From contig PDRW01000034.1 in the NCBI GenBank assembly GCA_002746935.1, forward strand, positions 27,831 through 91,830: a DNA stretch of 64,000 nt, read 5' to 3'. This DNA comes from Rhodobacterales bacterium. Its GTDB lineage: Bacteria; Pseudomonadota; Alphaproteobacteria; Rhodobacterales; Rhodobacteraceae. The position numbers and the translations under genes are program-made. This document shows, one piece after another, positions 18,678 to 26,818 of the stretch (position 1 is the first letter of the stretch; each line of letters opens with the position of its first letter). Below the pieces are notes generated by a model, which did not search any database, had not been told where the DNA came from, and saw only the letters and a program-made list of their open reading frames with translations.

Positions 18678-19988
18678 CTACTCGACCAGAATCGCGCGGA
18701 AATCGTTCACATTGGTGAGCGTCGGCCCGGTGATGACCTGCGCCCCGATCGCCTCGAAGAACCCGTGCCCGTCGTTGTCATCGAGCCGCGCGCGCCCCGA
18801 GATGCCAAGGGCGCGGGCCTTTGCCAGCGTGTCCGGGCCGATCACCGCCCCGGCGACCTCCTCGGTCCCGTCCACCCCGTCGGTATCGCAGGCGATCGCA
18901 TGCACCCCCGCCAAGCCATCCAGCGCCACGGCGAGCGACAGCAGGCATTCCACATTGCGCCCGCCGCGCCCGCTGCCACGGAGGGTTACCGTGGTTTCGC
19001 CTCCGGACAGGATCACGCAGGGCCGCCCGAAAGGCTGGCCCCGCGCCGCCACCTGGCGCGCGATCCCCGCCAGCACGATCCCCACCTCCCGCGCCTCGCC
19101 TTCCAGCGCATCGCCGAGGATATGGGCCGGATAGCCCGCCGCGCGCGCCACCGCCGCCGCCGCTTCGAGCGACGCCTGAGGGGTGGCGACAAGATGGGTC
19201 TCGGTGCCCGCAAGCCGCGGATCGCCCGGTTTGACGCTTTCGAACGCCCCGCTCTCCAACCCCTCGCGGATCGGCTGCGACACGCGCATGCGGTAGCGGT
19301 CCAGCACCGCGAGCGCATCGGTACAGGTGGCCGGGTCGGGCATCGTCGGCCCGGAGGCGATCACGCCCGGATCGTCGCCCGGCACGTCGGAAATGAGCAG
19401 GGTGACCACCCGGGCCGGATGGCAGGCAACCGCGAGACGTCCGCCCTTCACCGCCGACAGATGCCGGCGCAGGGTATTCATCTCGCCAATGGTCGCACCG
19501 CTTTTCAACAGCGCGCGGTTGATCCTGGCCTTTTCGTCGAACGCGATGCCCTTGGCCGGCAGGGACAGCAGCGCCGAACCACCACCGGAGATCAGGCACA
19601 ACGCCGTGTCGCCCTCCCGAAGCTCTTCGGCAAACGAGAGAATGCGCCGCGCCGCATCGCGCCCGGCGGCGTCGGGCACCGGATGCGCCGCCTCGACAAT
19701 TTCGATCCCCTCGCAGTCCACCGCGTGGCCGTAGCGTGTCACCACGATCCCCTCGAGCGGGCGTTGGTAGTGCAACTCCGCCGCGCGGGCCATCGCAGCC
19801 GACGCCTTGCCTGCGCCGATCACCACCAAACGGCCGGTCTTCGGGGACTCCGGCAGGCAGGGGGGGACGCAGGTTTCGGGCCGCGCCGCCAAGACGGCCG
19901 CCGCGAACATCCGGCGAAGGAGCGCTTCGGGCCCGGTTGTGGGATTGGCTGTGGGGTTGAGTGTGGATCCGGTTGCGGAAGGAATCAC
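18678..19988 (-). CDS. Glycerate 2-kinase (GckA/MOFRL family)
   Basis: Phosphorylates D-glycerate to 2-phosphoglycerate, linking glyoxylate/serine metabolism to glycolysis. The N-terminal DUF4147 domain begins at ALLRRMFAAAV, with VVIGAGKASAAMARAAE and LISGGGSALL as the nucleotide-binding loops. The C-terminal MOFRL domain contains LSGGETTVT, GRGGRNVECLLSLA and CDTDGVDGTE. The GTG at 19988 gives a family-length product of 436 aa. The frame stays open to an ATG at 20072, but the extra 28 residues (Arg/Pro-rich) are not family-like. Older annotations of this family say hydroxypyruvate reductase TtuD. Confidence 0.92.
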   Translation of the reverse strand: MIPSATGSTLNPTANPTTGPEALLRRMFAAAVLAARPETCVPPCLPESPKTGRLVVIGAGKASAAMARAAELHYQRPLEGIVVTRYGHAVDCEGIEIVEAAHPVPDAAGRDAARRILSFAEELREGDTALCLISGGGSALLSLPAKGIAFDEKARINRALLKSGATIGEMNTLRRHLSAVKGGRLAVACHPARVVTLLISDVPGDDPGVIASGPTMPDPATCTDALAVLDRYRMRVSQPIREGLESGAFESVKPGDPRLAGTETHLVATPQASLEAAAAVARAAGYPAHILGDALEGEAREVGIVLAGIARQVAARGQPFGRPCVILSGGETTVTLRGSGRGGRNVECLLSLAVALDGLAGVHAIACDTDGVDGTEEVAGAVIGPDTLAKARALGISGRARLDDNDGHGFFEAIGAQVITGPTLTNVNDFRAILVE

Positions 19989-20057
19989 GGGGCGGGCCTG
20001 CTGAGTTGACCGGCGGGCTGTGCGCCGCTTTGTCTTGCGCCATCCGCCCGGACGGCA

Positions 20058-20102
20058 CGGCGGGGCGGGCACAGGTAAACCACCTAGACCACCGCCCCGC
20101 CG
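20058..20102. terminator. GC-rich hairpin downstream of the HNOBA-GGDEF gene
   Basis: Perfect 11-bp stem CGGCGGGGCGG/CCGCCCCGCCG with a 23-base loop. It lies between the end of the minus-strand cyclase gene and the start of the glycerate kinase. No T-run; it could also act as a leader structure of the kinase gene. Confidence 0.35.
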
Positions 20103-20257
20103 CCTGTCCAGCCCTGAAGCATTTCAGGCGTTTCAGGCACGCGACCCACCACAGCAGCAGCGTCAGAGCGGCAGCGGTCCCGGTATCGCCCGTGCCCCGG
20201 CAACACTCCCTTGCCCGGCTGGCAACCGGGACCGCTCCCGCAGGCCTGCCCCGATGC

Positions 20258-21253
20258 TCATCGCACCACCTCGGCCGGCACGCCATGTTGCACGAGGGTG
20301 TAGCACGCCCGGCCACGCCGTTTCGACTCATAGAGCGCGGCGTCGGCATCGCGCTGCATCCGTTCGGGATCGGGGCGGGCGTAGAGCGAGGAGGGCGCAA
20401 TGCCAATGGAGGCGGAAATGCGGGCCTCGCCGTCGCCGCAGGGCACCGGTTCCTCAAGCCGTTCGATCACCCGCCCGGCCAGGGCACCCAGCTGTTCCGC
20501 ATCCATCATGTTTTTGAAAACAATGACGAATTCATCGCCCCCGACCCGCGCGACAACATCTTCCGCACGGGTGAGTTCGTTGAGGACCCGGGCCACGCTC
20601 TCCAGCACGAGATCGCCTGCCGCGTGACCCAGCGTATCGTTTACCGCCTTGAAGAAGTCGAGATCGACATGCATCAGCGTAAACGGGGTGCCCCGGGACA
20701 CAATCCGCGCGAGCGCCTGGTCGAGCGCGCGGCGGTTATAGAGGCCGGTGAGCGTGTCGGTCAGCGCCTCGGCCTGCGCCACCGCCCTGGCCCCCGCAAG
20801 CCGCCCCGCGGTCTTGCTCGCCTCCTCCATCGCCGCGGCATTGGCCTCGACGAGATAGAGCAGTTCGAGCGTCAGGTCGGTGGCGGCGAAATCGGAGCCG
20901 GCAAGGCCGAACCGCGCGACCGCCTCCACCACGGCAATTCCAAAGGAGAGATTCAGCAACACCCCCTCGCCGCCTGCAAGGCAGATCGCGGTCGCGGTGA
21001 GCGGGGTGCGGGCGGCATCGCGCAGACGCAGAGAAATCCTGGTGCCGGAGGCCTCGCAAGCCGCGTTGATGTCGGCCCCGGCCGGCCTGCGCAGTTCAAA
21101 CAATTCGTGGAACCCGGCCCCGGCCAGAACCCTTCCGGGGCAGACCTTGGCCAGCGTCGGCCCGGCATGGAGCATTGTACCGTCCGGCGCGACCAGAACA
21201 TGCATCGGCATCAGAACGTCGAGCCCGTCGGGGGCGAAGGAAACCAGTTTCAT
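20258..21253 (-). CDS. Diguanylate cyclase with N-terminal HNOBA domain (H-NOX partner)
   Basis: Makes the second messenger c-di-GMP. 331 aa. Residues 1-135 resemble the heme-NO-binding-associated (HNOBA) domain (MPMHVLVAPDGTMLHAGPTL and HELFELRRP), which contacts H-NOX proteins. A helical linker (about 136-165) leads into a GGDEF domain with an intact active site, GGDEF at 238-242, and an inhibitory RxxD site (Arg229-Asp232) five residues before it. The gene overlaps the H-NOX gene by 4 bases (ATGA). The pairing matches the H-NOX/HdaC module described in marine Rhodobacterales, in which the H-NOX protein controls cyclase activity. Catalysis is likely; the input signal is uncertain because the partner is atypical. 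Confidence 0.9.
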   Translation of the reverse strand: MKLVSFAPDGLDVLMPMHVLVAPDGTMLHAGPTLAKVCPGRVLAGAGFHELFELRRPAGADINAACEASGTRISLRLRDAARTPLTATAICLAGGEGVLLNLSFGIAVVEAVARFGLAGSDFAATDLTLELLYLVEANAAAMEEASKTAGRLAGARAVAQAEALTDTLTGLYNRRALDQALARIVSRGTPFTLMHVDLDFFKAVNDTLGHAAGDLVLESVARVLNELTRAEDVVARVGGDEFVIVFKNMMDAEQLGALAGRVIERLEEPVPCGDGEARISASIGIAPSSLYARPDPERMQRDADAALYESKRRGRACYTLVQHGVPAEVVR

Positions 21254-21852
21254 TCCACCGCCCTTTCCGCGACCGGCGCGGCAAGGTCAAACTCGCGCCC
21301 CTCGGCAAATTCCGCGTCAGCCAGCTGGATGGTCAGGATCTCCGCCCCGCCGGATTCGCCCTCGTAGTCGATCAGCACCAATGCGCCGTAATCGTCCGCG
21401 AGCGCCCTCAGCAGGCCAAGGTAGACATGGCCGAACCCCTTGTGCGGCGAGTGGCAGGCGAGCCGGTAGGTGCCCCCGCCCTGCTCGCCGACCTCGATCT
21501 GCGGCAGATCGAGATCGGGCACCGCAAGGCGGGCACGGCCGCGCAGATCTTCCAGAGAAGCAAGAAAATCCTCGTAGTCCACGCCCCCGAAACGCAACAG
21601 GCGGCGGATCCGCTCCGCGGTGGGGCTGGCGACAAGGAATGTGCCGAAATCCTCGAGCAGCATGTCGGGCGGTTTGCCAAGCCGCGCGGAGGCGCTTTCA
21701 AGCATCTGGTAAGACAGCGCGTCATCATAGTGGAGCACCGCTTCGAAACTGTCGAACCCTGTGTCCAGATCTTCCACCACCGCCGCCCAGAGCGGCGCGC
21801 CATAGGTAACCTCCAGAAAGCTTTCGAACGATCGGTTGACGAGCCCATGCAT
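21250..21852 (-). CDS. H-NOX (HNOB) domain protein lacking canonical heme ligands
   Basis: Single-domain protein of the heme-nitric oxide/oxygen-binding family, 200 aa. It begins MHGLVNRSFESFLEVTYG, the typical start. Aligned by eye with the Shewanella H-NOX, the proximal histidine position carries Arg104 (in LEDLRGRAR), and the Tyr-x-Ser-x-Arg heme-propionate motif reads Cys133-x-Ser135-x-His137. The helix DMLLEDFGTFLV and the following hydrophobic regions remain intact, so the fold seems kept. The ATG at 21852 is used; an ATG 11 codons earlier adds residues foreign to the family. It is first in an operon with the HNOBA-GGDEF cyclase. Whether it binds heme or NO is open. Confidence 0.88.
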   Translation of the reverse strand: MHGLVNRSFESFLEVTYGAPLWAAVVEDLDTGFDSFEAVLHYDDALSYQMLESASARLGKPPDMLLEDFGTFLVASPTAERIRRLLRFGGVDYEDFLASLEDLRGRARLAVPDLDLPQIEVGEQGGGTYRLACHSPHKGFGHVYLGLLRALADDYGALVLIDYEGESGGAEILTIQLADAEFAEGREFDLAAPVAERAVE

Positions 21853-21900
21853 GATACGCACCCCGGATACCCAAAACAGGATCACCCTAGGACAGAAGTG

Positions 21901-21915
21901 TTAACAGGAGCGTAA
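21901..21915. promoter_or_regulatory. CtrA-like box upstream of the H-NOX operon
   Basis: TTAA-N7-GTAA on the plus strand (TTAC-N7-TTAAC on the minus strand), one mismatch from the CtrA consensus. It is 48 bases before the H-NOX start, so a -35-overlapping activator site would leave a leader of about 20 bases. This is the same geometry as at dprA. Confidence 0.45.
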
Positions 21916-22056
21916 GCCCGGCCGGCGGATTGCGGTTTCTGACACCGTGGTTAGCGGTTGGCTTCAAAACTGCGGAAGATCTGAATTCTTACTTTAACTT
22001 TCAGTTTTACCACATTGATTGCCAGTGCTTTTCCAAACGAAGGCAAGCCCGCTGCA

Positions 22057-22767
22057 TCACAAGCCCTCACAACGCCCTGACAGCCAGTCCGGCAGTTCGC
22101 CAATGTCGCGCAGCACCGCATCCGCCAGCGGCGCGAGAGTTTCGGCCCCCGCAAGCCCGGTCAGCACGCCGACGCAGCGCATCCCCGCTGCCCGGCCCGC
22201 GCGGAGGTCATGGAGACTGTCGCCCACCATCGCGACCCGCTCCGGGGCGACGCCGACCGCCCGCGCGAAGGCGAACAACTGCCCCGGCGCCGGCTTGCCG
22301 CCGTAACCGCTGTCGGAACCTGCAATGAAGTCGAACATGGTGCCGACGCCGGCGGCGGAGAGATGAGCGCGCGCCGGGGCCTCGGCGTCATTGGTGGCAA
22401 CGCCAAGCCGCAGCCCCATCGCCCGGAGGCGGTCGAGCAAAGGCACAAGCGGCACCGCCTCCGCCATCGGCGCGCGGGCGGCCTCGGCGTTCAGCCGCCC
22501 GATCAACTCCTGCGCGGTCAGCCCCAGCACCGGAGCCACGCTGCCCGCCACCTCCTCAGGTGTGCCCGCGATCACCAGTGAGTCAGCGCAGAACCTGTGG
22601 GCCCGCCGATCGAAGCCGAGCACGCCCGCAAGCGCCTCCGCGAGACCCGCGTCACCCCCCGACCAATGCGCCAGCATGGTCTCGACCCAGGCGACCCAGG
22701 TGGCGTTGAAATCAAAAAGCGTGCCGTCCTTGTCAAACAGGATGGCATCGGCGCGCAGCGTCTTCAT
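22057..22767 (-). CDS. HAD-family phosphatase (phosphoglycolate phosphatase-like)
   Basis: Haloacid dehalogenase superfamily hydrolase, 236 aa. Motif I is FDKDGTL (nucleophile Asp and acid/base Asp both present), motif II is VATND, motif III lysine is in GGKPAPGQ, and motif IV is MVGDSLHD. The cap domain (about residues 18-110) is helical, as in the Gph/PGP subfamily. Substrate prediction beyond a small phosphate ester is not possible from sequence. It overlaps the upstream DUF3572 gene by 4 bases. Confidence 0.88.
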   Translation of the reverse strand: MKTLRADAILFDKDGTLFDFNATWVAWVETMLAHWSGGDAGLAEALAGVLGFDRRAHRFCADSLVIAGTPEEVAGSVAPVLGLTAQELIGRLNAEAARAPMAEAVPLVPLLDRLRAMGLRLGVATNDAEAPARAHLSAAGVGTMFDFIAGSDSGYGGKPAPGQLFAFARAVGVAPERVAMVGDSLHDLRAGRAAGMRCVGVLTGLAGAETLAPLADAVLRDIGELPDWLSGRCEGL

Positions 22768-23042
22768 GTCCAGTTCACCTCTCCACCGCCGGGCAGCGCG
22801 TGGCGCGCGCGCATCGGGATGTCATAGGCGAGCCCTGCCGCATCGCAGAACCCGGTAACCCATCTGTCGTCCATCAGGAGAAAATCGAGCACGGCGCCGA
22901 GAAACGCCGGCTCCCCCGCCTGAGCCTTCAGATCTTCCGTTGACGCGCCGGAAGCCCTTAGAAAAACAGGGAAAATCTCGTCGTTCCCGGCCAGCCAGGC
23001 AAGCGCCTGCAAGCCCACGGTTTCGGCAATTTCCTGCTTCAT
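22764..23042 (-). CDS. DUF3572 family protein
   Basis: Small protein of 92 aa of the alphaproteobacterial DUF3572 family, with no known function. Features include AETVGLQALAWLAGNDE near the N-terminus and FLLMDDRWVTGFCDAAGL in the middle. It is predicted soluble and helical. It is divergent from the pleD-like gene and overlaps the HAD phosphatase gene downstream by ATGA. Confidence 0.85.
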   Translation of the reverse strand: MKQEIAETVGLQALAWLAGNDEIFPVFLRASGASTEDLKAQAGEPAFLGAVLDFLLMDDRWVTGFCDAAGLAYDIPMRARHALPGGGEVNWT

Positions 23043-23137
23043 GGTGCGGTTTTCCCCGGGCCCGGAAACCCTTTGTTAACGATTCTCGGGCAACATTAAC
23101 CAAACGACCGCAAATCAACAGAGCGAAGCGCATCTAT

Positions 23138-24529
23138 ATGGTTGGCCGCATCCTCATCGCAGACAGTTCCGCCGCCAACAGGGTGATCCTGAAGGCGAAG
23201 CTCGAAGCGGCGCGCTATGTCATTCTCCAGGCCGCCAGCTGCGAGGAAATGGCGGACTGTGTCGCCAGGCAACGGCCCGACATGGTCATTCTCGATGCCC
23301 GCCTGCCCGGACAGGCGGCGCAGGGGCTGGACTGGCTGCGCGCGGCAAGAGGCGAGGCCGGAATGACCGAACTGCCGGTGATCGTGACCGATGCGGTGCC
23401 CGGCCGTGCCCAGCGGCTTGAGGCACTGGCGGCCGGCGCCGACGTTTATCTCGAAAAGCCCTTCGATGAGGTTACCCTGCTCGCCCTGGTGCGTCACCAG
23501 ATGCGGATGCGGGTGATGCACGAGGAACTGACCCGGCGGCAGGATACCGCCAGAGAGCTGGGCTTCACCGAGATTCTGCCCGACCCCGGGCGAATGCCGC
23601 GCGTGGCGGTGATCGCGCCGGACCCCGCCGAAGGGCTCGCATGGCGCGGCGCGCTGGCGGAGCGGCTTGACGCGCGGGTGCTGGTGATCGACCGCAACGG
23701 CGCGCTCGACCGCTGGGCCGAGGGCGACGCGCCCGACGCTTTCGTCATCGGCGCCGGGCTCGCGCACGACCGCGACGGGCTGATGCTGGTGAGCGAGCTG
23801 CGCTCGCGTCCCGCCACCCGGCACGCGGTGATCGTGATCCACGACAGCGCGGCCAATCCCGACACAATGCCCTCCGCCCTCGACATCGGCGCCAACGCGG
23901 TCACCCAGGGCGGCTTTGACCCCGAAGAAATCGCGGTCCGGCTGACACCGCTGATCGCGCGCAAACGCGAAGTGGACGCGCTGCGCGATTCGGTCGATGC
24001 GCGCCTCAGCCTGGCGGTGCTCGACCCGCTCACCGGGCTTTACAACCGCCGCTATGCCGAGACCTACATGCGCCGGGTAATCGCCCAGGCCTGCCAGACC
24101 GGCCAGCCCTTTGCCCTGATGCTGCTCGACCTCGACCGGTTCAAGCGGGTAAACGACAGCTACGGCCATATCGCCGGCGATGAAGTGCTGATCGAGACCG
24201 CGCGGCGGTTGCAGGCGAATGTGCGCGAGGTGGACATGCTGGTGCGCCACGGTGGCGAGGAATTCCTGATCGCCATGCCGGCGACGGGTTACGACGCCGC
24301 CTCTCAGGCCGCCGAACGGTTGCGGCAGGTCATCGGCGGGGCGCCGATGCGCACGGCGCATGGGCGCGAATTGCCGGTCACCGTTTCGATCGGGGTCACG
24401 GTCTGCACCGGCGCGCCGAACGAGACACATGACCTTCCGGGTCTGATCGAAGCGGCCGACCGGGCACTTTATGCCTCGAAAACCCACGGCCGCAACATGG
24501 TGCGTTTCGCCGGCAGTGCCGCCGCCTGA
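23138..24529 (+). CDS. pleD: PleD-like response regulator diguanylate cyclase (REC-REC-GGDEF)
   Basis: Cytoplasmic diguanylate cyclase controlled by phosphorylation, 463 aa. REC1 (about 1-120) keeps the phospho-acceptor Asp53 (VILDARLPG), Thr84 and Lys107, but the second residue of the usual N-terminal acidic pair is Ser10 (IADSS). REC2 (about 154-270) lacks an acceptor and serves as a dimerisation domain, as in PleD. The GGDEF domain has GGEEF at 372-376 and the RxxD inhibitory site (Arg363-Asp366). The ATG at 23138 is the family start. The upstream intergenic DNA contains two TTAAC half sites, but no correctly spaced CtrA box. It has an intact active site, so c-di-GMP synthesis is expected. 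Confidence 0.92.
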   Translation: MVGRILIADSSAANRVILKAKLEAARYVILQAASCEEMADCVARQRPDMVILDARLPGQAAQGLDWLRAARGEAGMTELPVIVTDAVPGRAQRLEALAAGADVYLEKPFDEVTLLALVRHQMRMRVMHEELTRRQDTARELGFTEILPDPGRMPRVAVIAPDPAEGLAWRGALAERLDARVLVIDRNGALDRWAEGDAPDAFVIGAGLAHDRDGLMLVSELRSRPATRHAVIVIHDSAANPDTMPSALDIGANAVTQGGFDPEEIAVRLTPLIARKREVDALRDSVDARLSLAVLDPLTGLYNRRYAETYMRRVIAQACQTGQPFALMLLDLDRFKRVNDSYGHIAGDEVLIETARRLQANVREVDMLVRHGGEEFLIAMPATGYDAASQAAERLRQVIGGAPMRTAHGRELPVTVSIGVTVCTGAPNETHDLPGLIEAADRALYASKTHGRNMVRFAGSAAA

Positions 24530-24548
24530 CCCGGCGCGCGGATCCAAG

Positions 24549-24733
24549 GCATGTCGCGCAAAAGTGGACACCGGTTTTGCGCTTTCCGACATGCCGCAAC
24601 AAACCGGCATGTCGCGCAAAAGTGGACACCGGTCTTGCGCTTTCCGACATGCCGCAACAAACCGGCATGTCGCGCAAAAGTGGACACCGGTCTTGCGCCT
24701 TCCGACATGCCGCAACAAACCGGCATGTCGCGC
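24549..24733. repeat. 58-bp tandem repeat array, three full copies plus partial
   Basis: Units start at 24549, 24607 and 24665, and a partial copy starts at 24723. Each contains GCATGTCGCGCAAAAG, GTGGACACCGG, a second arm TTTTGCGC (TCTTGCGC in later copies) and CGACATGC. The arms GCATGTCG/CGACATGC and GCGCAAAA/TTTTGCGC are inverted repeats, so each unit can fold into one long hairpin. Units are joined by CGCAACAAACCG. The 58-base period is not a multiple of three and no SD is present, so it is not coding. It has no spacers, so it is not CRISPR. It follows the pleD-like stop and may terminate transcription. Confidence 0.9.
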
Positions 24734-24809
24734 CATGCGGCGGCAAACCCCATTGGGCGTCACCCGCCCCCGAAAGCAGCGCAACGGCGGCTTCGCCTCA
24801 TTGCCCTCT

Positions 24810-25568
24810 CTACGCGGAGGGACCGCCGTAAAATCCACTCACCAGCGCATGCAGGCGCATGTCGTTCCGGCTCTTTTCCTCGACCATCTCACGCACATGC
24901 GGCGGCACATCCGCGGCGGCGGGAGCGGGAATTGTGCCAGCGTTTTCATGGTGTTCGTGCAGCGGACCCTTCAGCCCGTGCGAGATCCGGAAGTGTTCCA
25001 GGCTTGCGCCCAGATGCTCTGTCGTGCCGATGAAGGAATAGTATTTCGTCAGCAGTTCCAGCGCATGATCGAAGTCATAGAACAACCCGATGAGGAGATG
25101 CGTCTGGTAGTCGATCTGCAGATCGCGCGCATAATCCTCGATCGTGGGGAAACGCGCGTTGAAGCTCTCGTTGTCCGGATGTTTGGGCGAGCAATTGTAA
25201 TTGTAGTTCGACAGGAACCGCGCCAAGGGATCGCGGATGACGGTGGCGGACTTGATCGGCAATTCCTGATTGCGCCAGACCTGGATTTCGCCCCAGCCGA
25301 AATGCCCGATCAGCACCTGACGGCATTTGCGGTTGCTGCGTGCATACAGCGCCTGGCGGGATTTGCTGCGGAAAGACTGATGCACGTTCTCCCAACCCAC
25401 GGAGTGAACCACATCAAAAGCCTCTTGCAGCGCCTTGCCGACGGACATGCCGGCCGTCTTCGGAATATGCGCAAACAGGATGATGTCGCTGTCATCGTAA
25501 AACGCATCCGCCGGAACCCGGGCCGGATCGAAACGATCTTCAAAAGCCCGCAGAATATCGCCGCTCAT
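24810..25568 (-). CDS. Sulfotransferase-family protein
   Basis: Probable PAPS-dependent sulfotransferase, 252 aa. The 5'-phosphosulfate-binding loop is seen as FAHIPKTAGMSVGKAL near residue 32, and the 3'-phosphate-binding motif as SATVIRDPLARFLSNYNY. Enzymes of this type (sulfotransferase family 2-like) sulfate carbohydrates or other small acceptors in bacteria; the acceptor cannot be told. The ATG at 25568 is preceded by GGGAG at 6 bases, while the longer frame up to 25829 is Arg/Pro-rich and has no family resemblance. It stands alone, downstream of the 58-bp repeat array (convergent with the PleD-like gene). Confidence 0.78.
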   Translation of the reverse strand: MSGDILRAFEDRFDPARVPADAFYDDSDIILFAHIPKTAGMSVGKALQEAFDVVHSVGWENVHQSFRSKSRQALYARSNRKCRQVLIGHFGWGEIQVWRNQELPIKSATVIRDPLARFLSNYNYNCSPKHPDNESFNARFPTIEDYARDLQIDYQTHLLIGLFYDFDHALELLTKYYSFIGTTEHLGASLEHFRISHGLKGPLHEHHENAGTIPAPAAADVPPHVREMVEEKSRNDMRLHALVSGFYGGPSA

Positions 25569-25841
25569 GTCGTCTCCCGGACCTTTTTGCCGGATCGTTT
25601 GCCGGACCACCTCCCGGGGCAAAACAGCCGCGCCAGCGGTGCGCGCCCCATGTGAGTATGGCCGTAGCTCAGGGCGGGGGCAGCTGTCAATTGCCGAAAC
25701 TGCCGGGCGGCGCCCGTTTGCTGCCGTCCGCTTGCCGTTCCTGTCCCGGGCAAACTCCGGATCTCCCCCGGAGCCACGGCGCGGTGCCATCCGCCACGCC
25801 CTTCTGCGGGGCCGGAAGAGGCCCTGCACCGCCTGGCGGGG

Positions 25842-26408
25842 TCAGGGGTCAGCGTCTTCCCTGCCCGCTTCCGGACCGCGACCGCCCGGTGAACGGGTCA
25901 CGGCACCGGGAAAGCACCGTTCCAGCCGGTCGGCAAAGGCGGCCCGGTCGCCGGCGCTCATCGCGGCGATCTGGTCGACCAGGATCGCCTGACCCGCAGT
26001 GACGCGCGTCTGAACCCGCGCAGTCTGTGCCGCCAGCACCTCGGCCGCAGCGGTGGGATCGAAAGGCTCGGCCCGCACCGCCGCCACGAAAGCACGCAGA
26101 TCGGCAGCCAGCGCCGCCCTGTCCGGCCCCCTGCCCTGGCCGGAGGCACGAAACGCCTCGGCCATGTCCCGGCGCGCCGCAGGCGGCAGCGCGTCGAAGA
26201 AGGGCCCCAGCCCGCCGTCGCGCAGCAGTCTGCGGTCGGAGGATCCCATGTGGCGATGGTCGTGGCCACCGCGCAAGAATGCGCCCGCCACCATCGCCAG
26301 CACCAACATGTTGAGGGTGAGCGATAGTGCAAACAGCCGTTTCGGCCAGCGCCGGGCGGTTTGACGGGCGGGTCGCGGCGCGTTCGGTCTGGTGGTGGTC
26401 CCGGTCAT
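25842..26408 (-). CDS. Periplasmic heavy-metal-sensor-like / CpxP-like membrane-anchored protein
   Basis: Protein of 188 aa with a positively charged N-terminus, one transmembrane helix (about residues 25-45), and a periplasmic helical domain of the heavy-metal resistance/CpxP-like type. The helical domain starts at GLGPFFDALPPAARRDMAEAF; such domains often contain an LTxxQ-like region, which is not obvious here. A short HDHRHM cluster follows the helix. It is the last gene of the ECF sigma operon, overlapping the preceding gene by 4 bases. By context it probably modulates or responds to the sigma factor system. Confidence 0.75.
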   Translation of the reverse strand: MTGTTTRPNAPRPARQTARRWPKRLFALSLTLNMLVLAMVAGAFLRGGHDHRHMGSSDRRLLRDGGLGPFFDALPPAARRDMAEAFRASGQGRGPDRAALAADLRAFVAAVRAEPFDPTAAAEVLAAQTARVQTRVTAGQAILVDQIAAMSAGDRAAFADRLERCFPGAVTRSPGGRGPEAGREDADP

Positions 26409-26818
26409 CCTGTGCTCTCCTCGGCGAGGCCCTCGAAGCCCGAATAGCCTGGCAACAGGTCCTCGAGCTCATAACCCGTGTCGCTCACGGAAAGTCCGGG
26501 CAACAGACGCCCGCCCGCGAGAGTGTTGATCCGGTCGGGTGCGGCAAAGCCGATCCAGACCCCGGCGACCGCGGCCGCGCCAAGGCTTGCCAGCGCCGGC
26601 CAGCCGCCGATCCCGTCCAGAAGACGGGTCCAGACCCCCGGGCTCCGGGGGGCCGGCCGGGGACGGACGGGGTTTGGCATGCGCGCGTCGAGCTCCGCCT
26701 CGGCGTCGGCCACGATCCGGGCCATCACCCCGGCCCCGGGTTCCGGCGGCCGGGCTCGCCCGGCGGCAAAAAACGCCTCGAGCGTTTCGTCCGTAATCTC
26801 GGTCTCAGTCTTCGCCAT
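26405..26818 (-). CDS. Putative anti-sigma factor, single-pass membrane protein
   Basis: 137 aa. The N-terminus is acidic (DETLEAFFAAGRARPPEPG), and one hydrophobic segment lies at about residues 75-93 (WPALASLGAAAVAGVWIGF). It is positioned between an ECF sigma gene (14-base overlap) and a periplasmic sensor-like gene (4-base overlap). No zinc-binding anti-sigma (HxxxCxxC) motif is present. The role is inferred from position, cytoplasmic/periplasmic topology and size. Sequence alone does not identify a family. Confidence 0.7.
   Translation of the reverse strand: MAKTETEITDETLEAFFAAGRARPPEPGAGVMARIVADAEAELDARMPNPVRPRPAPRSPGVWTRLLDGIGGWPALASLGAAAVAGVWIGFAAPDRINTLAGGRLLPGLSVSDTGYELEDLLPGYSGFEGLAEESTG

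Noticed and set aside
23043-23137. CtrA box upstream of the pleD-like gene
   Set aside because: Two TTAAC half sites occur, but they are not separated by seven bases; no proper TTAA-N7-TTAA.
24549-24733. CRISPR array
   Set aside because: Units are directly joined with no variable spacers and the palindromes are too long; no cas genes nearby.
24577-24831. Repetitive reading frames across the 58-bp array (RNKPACRAK-like repeats)
   Set aside because: The period is not a multiple of three, so each copy is read in a different frame; no start context. A hairpin repeat explains the pattern.
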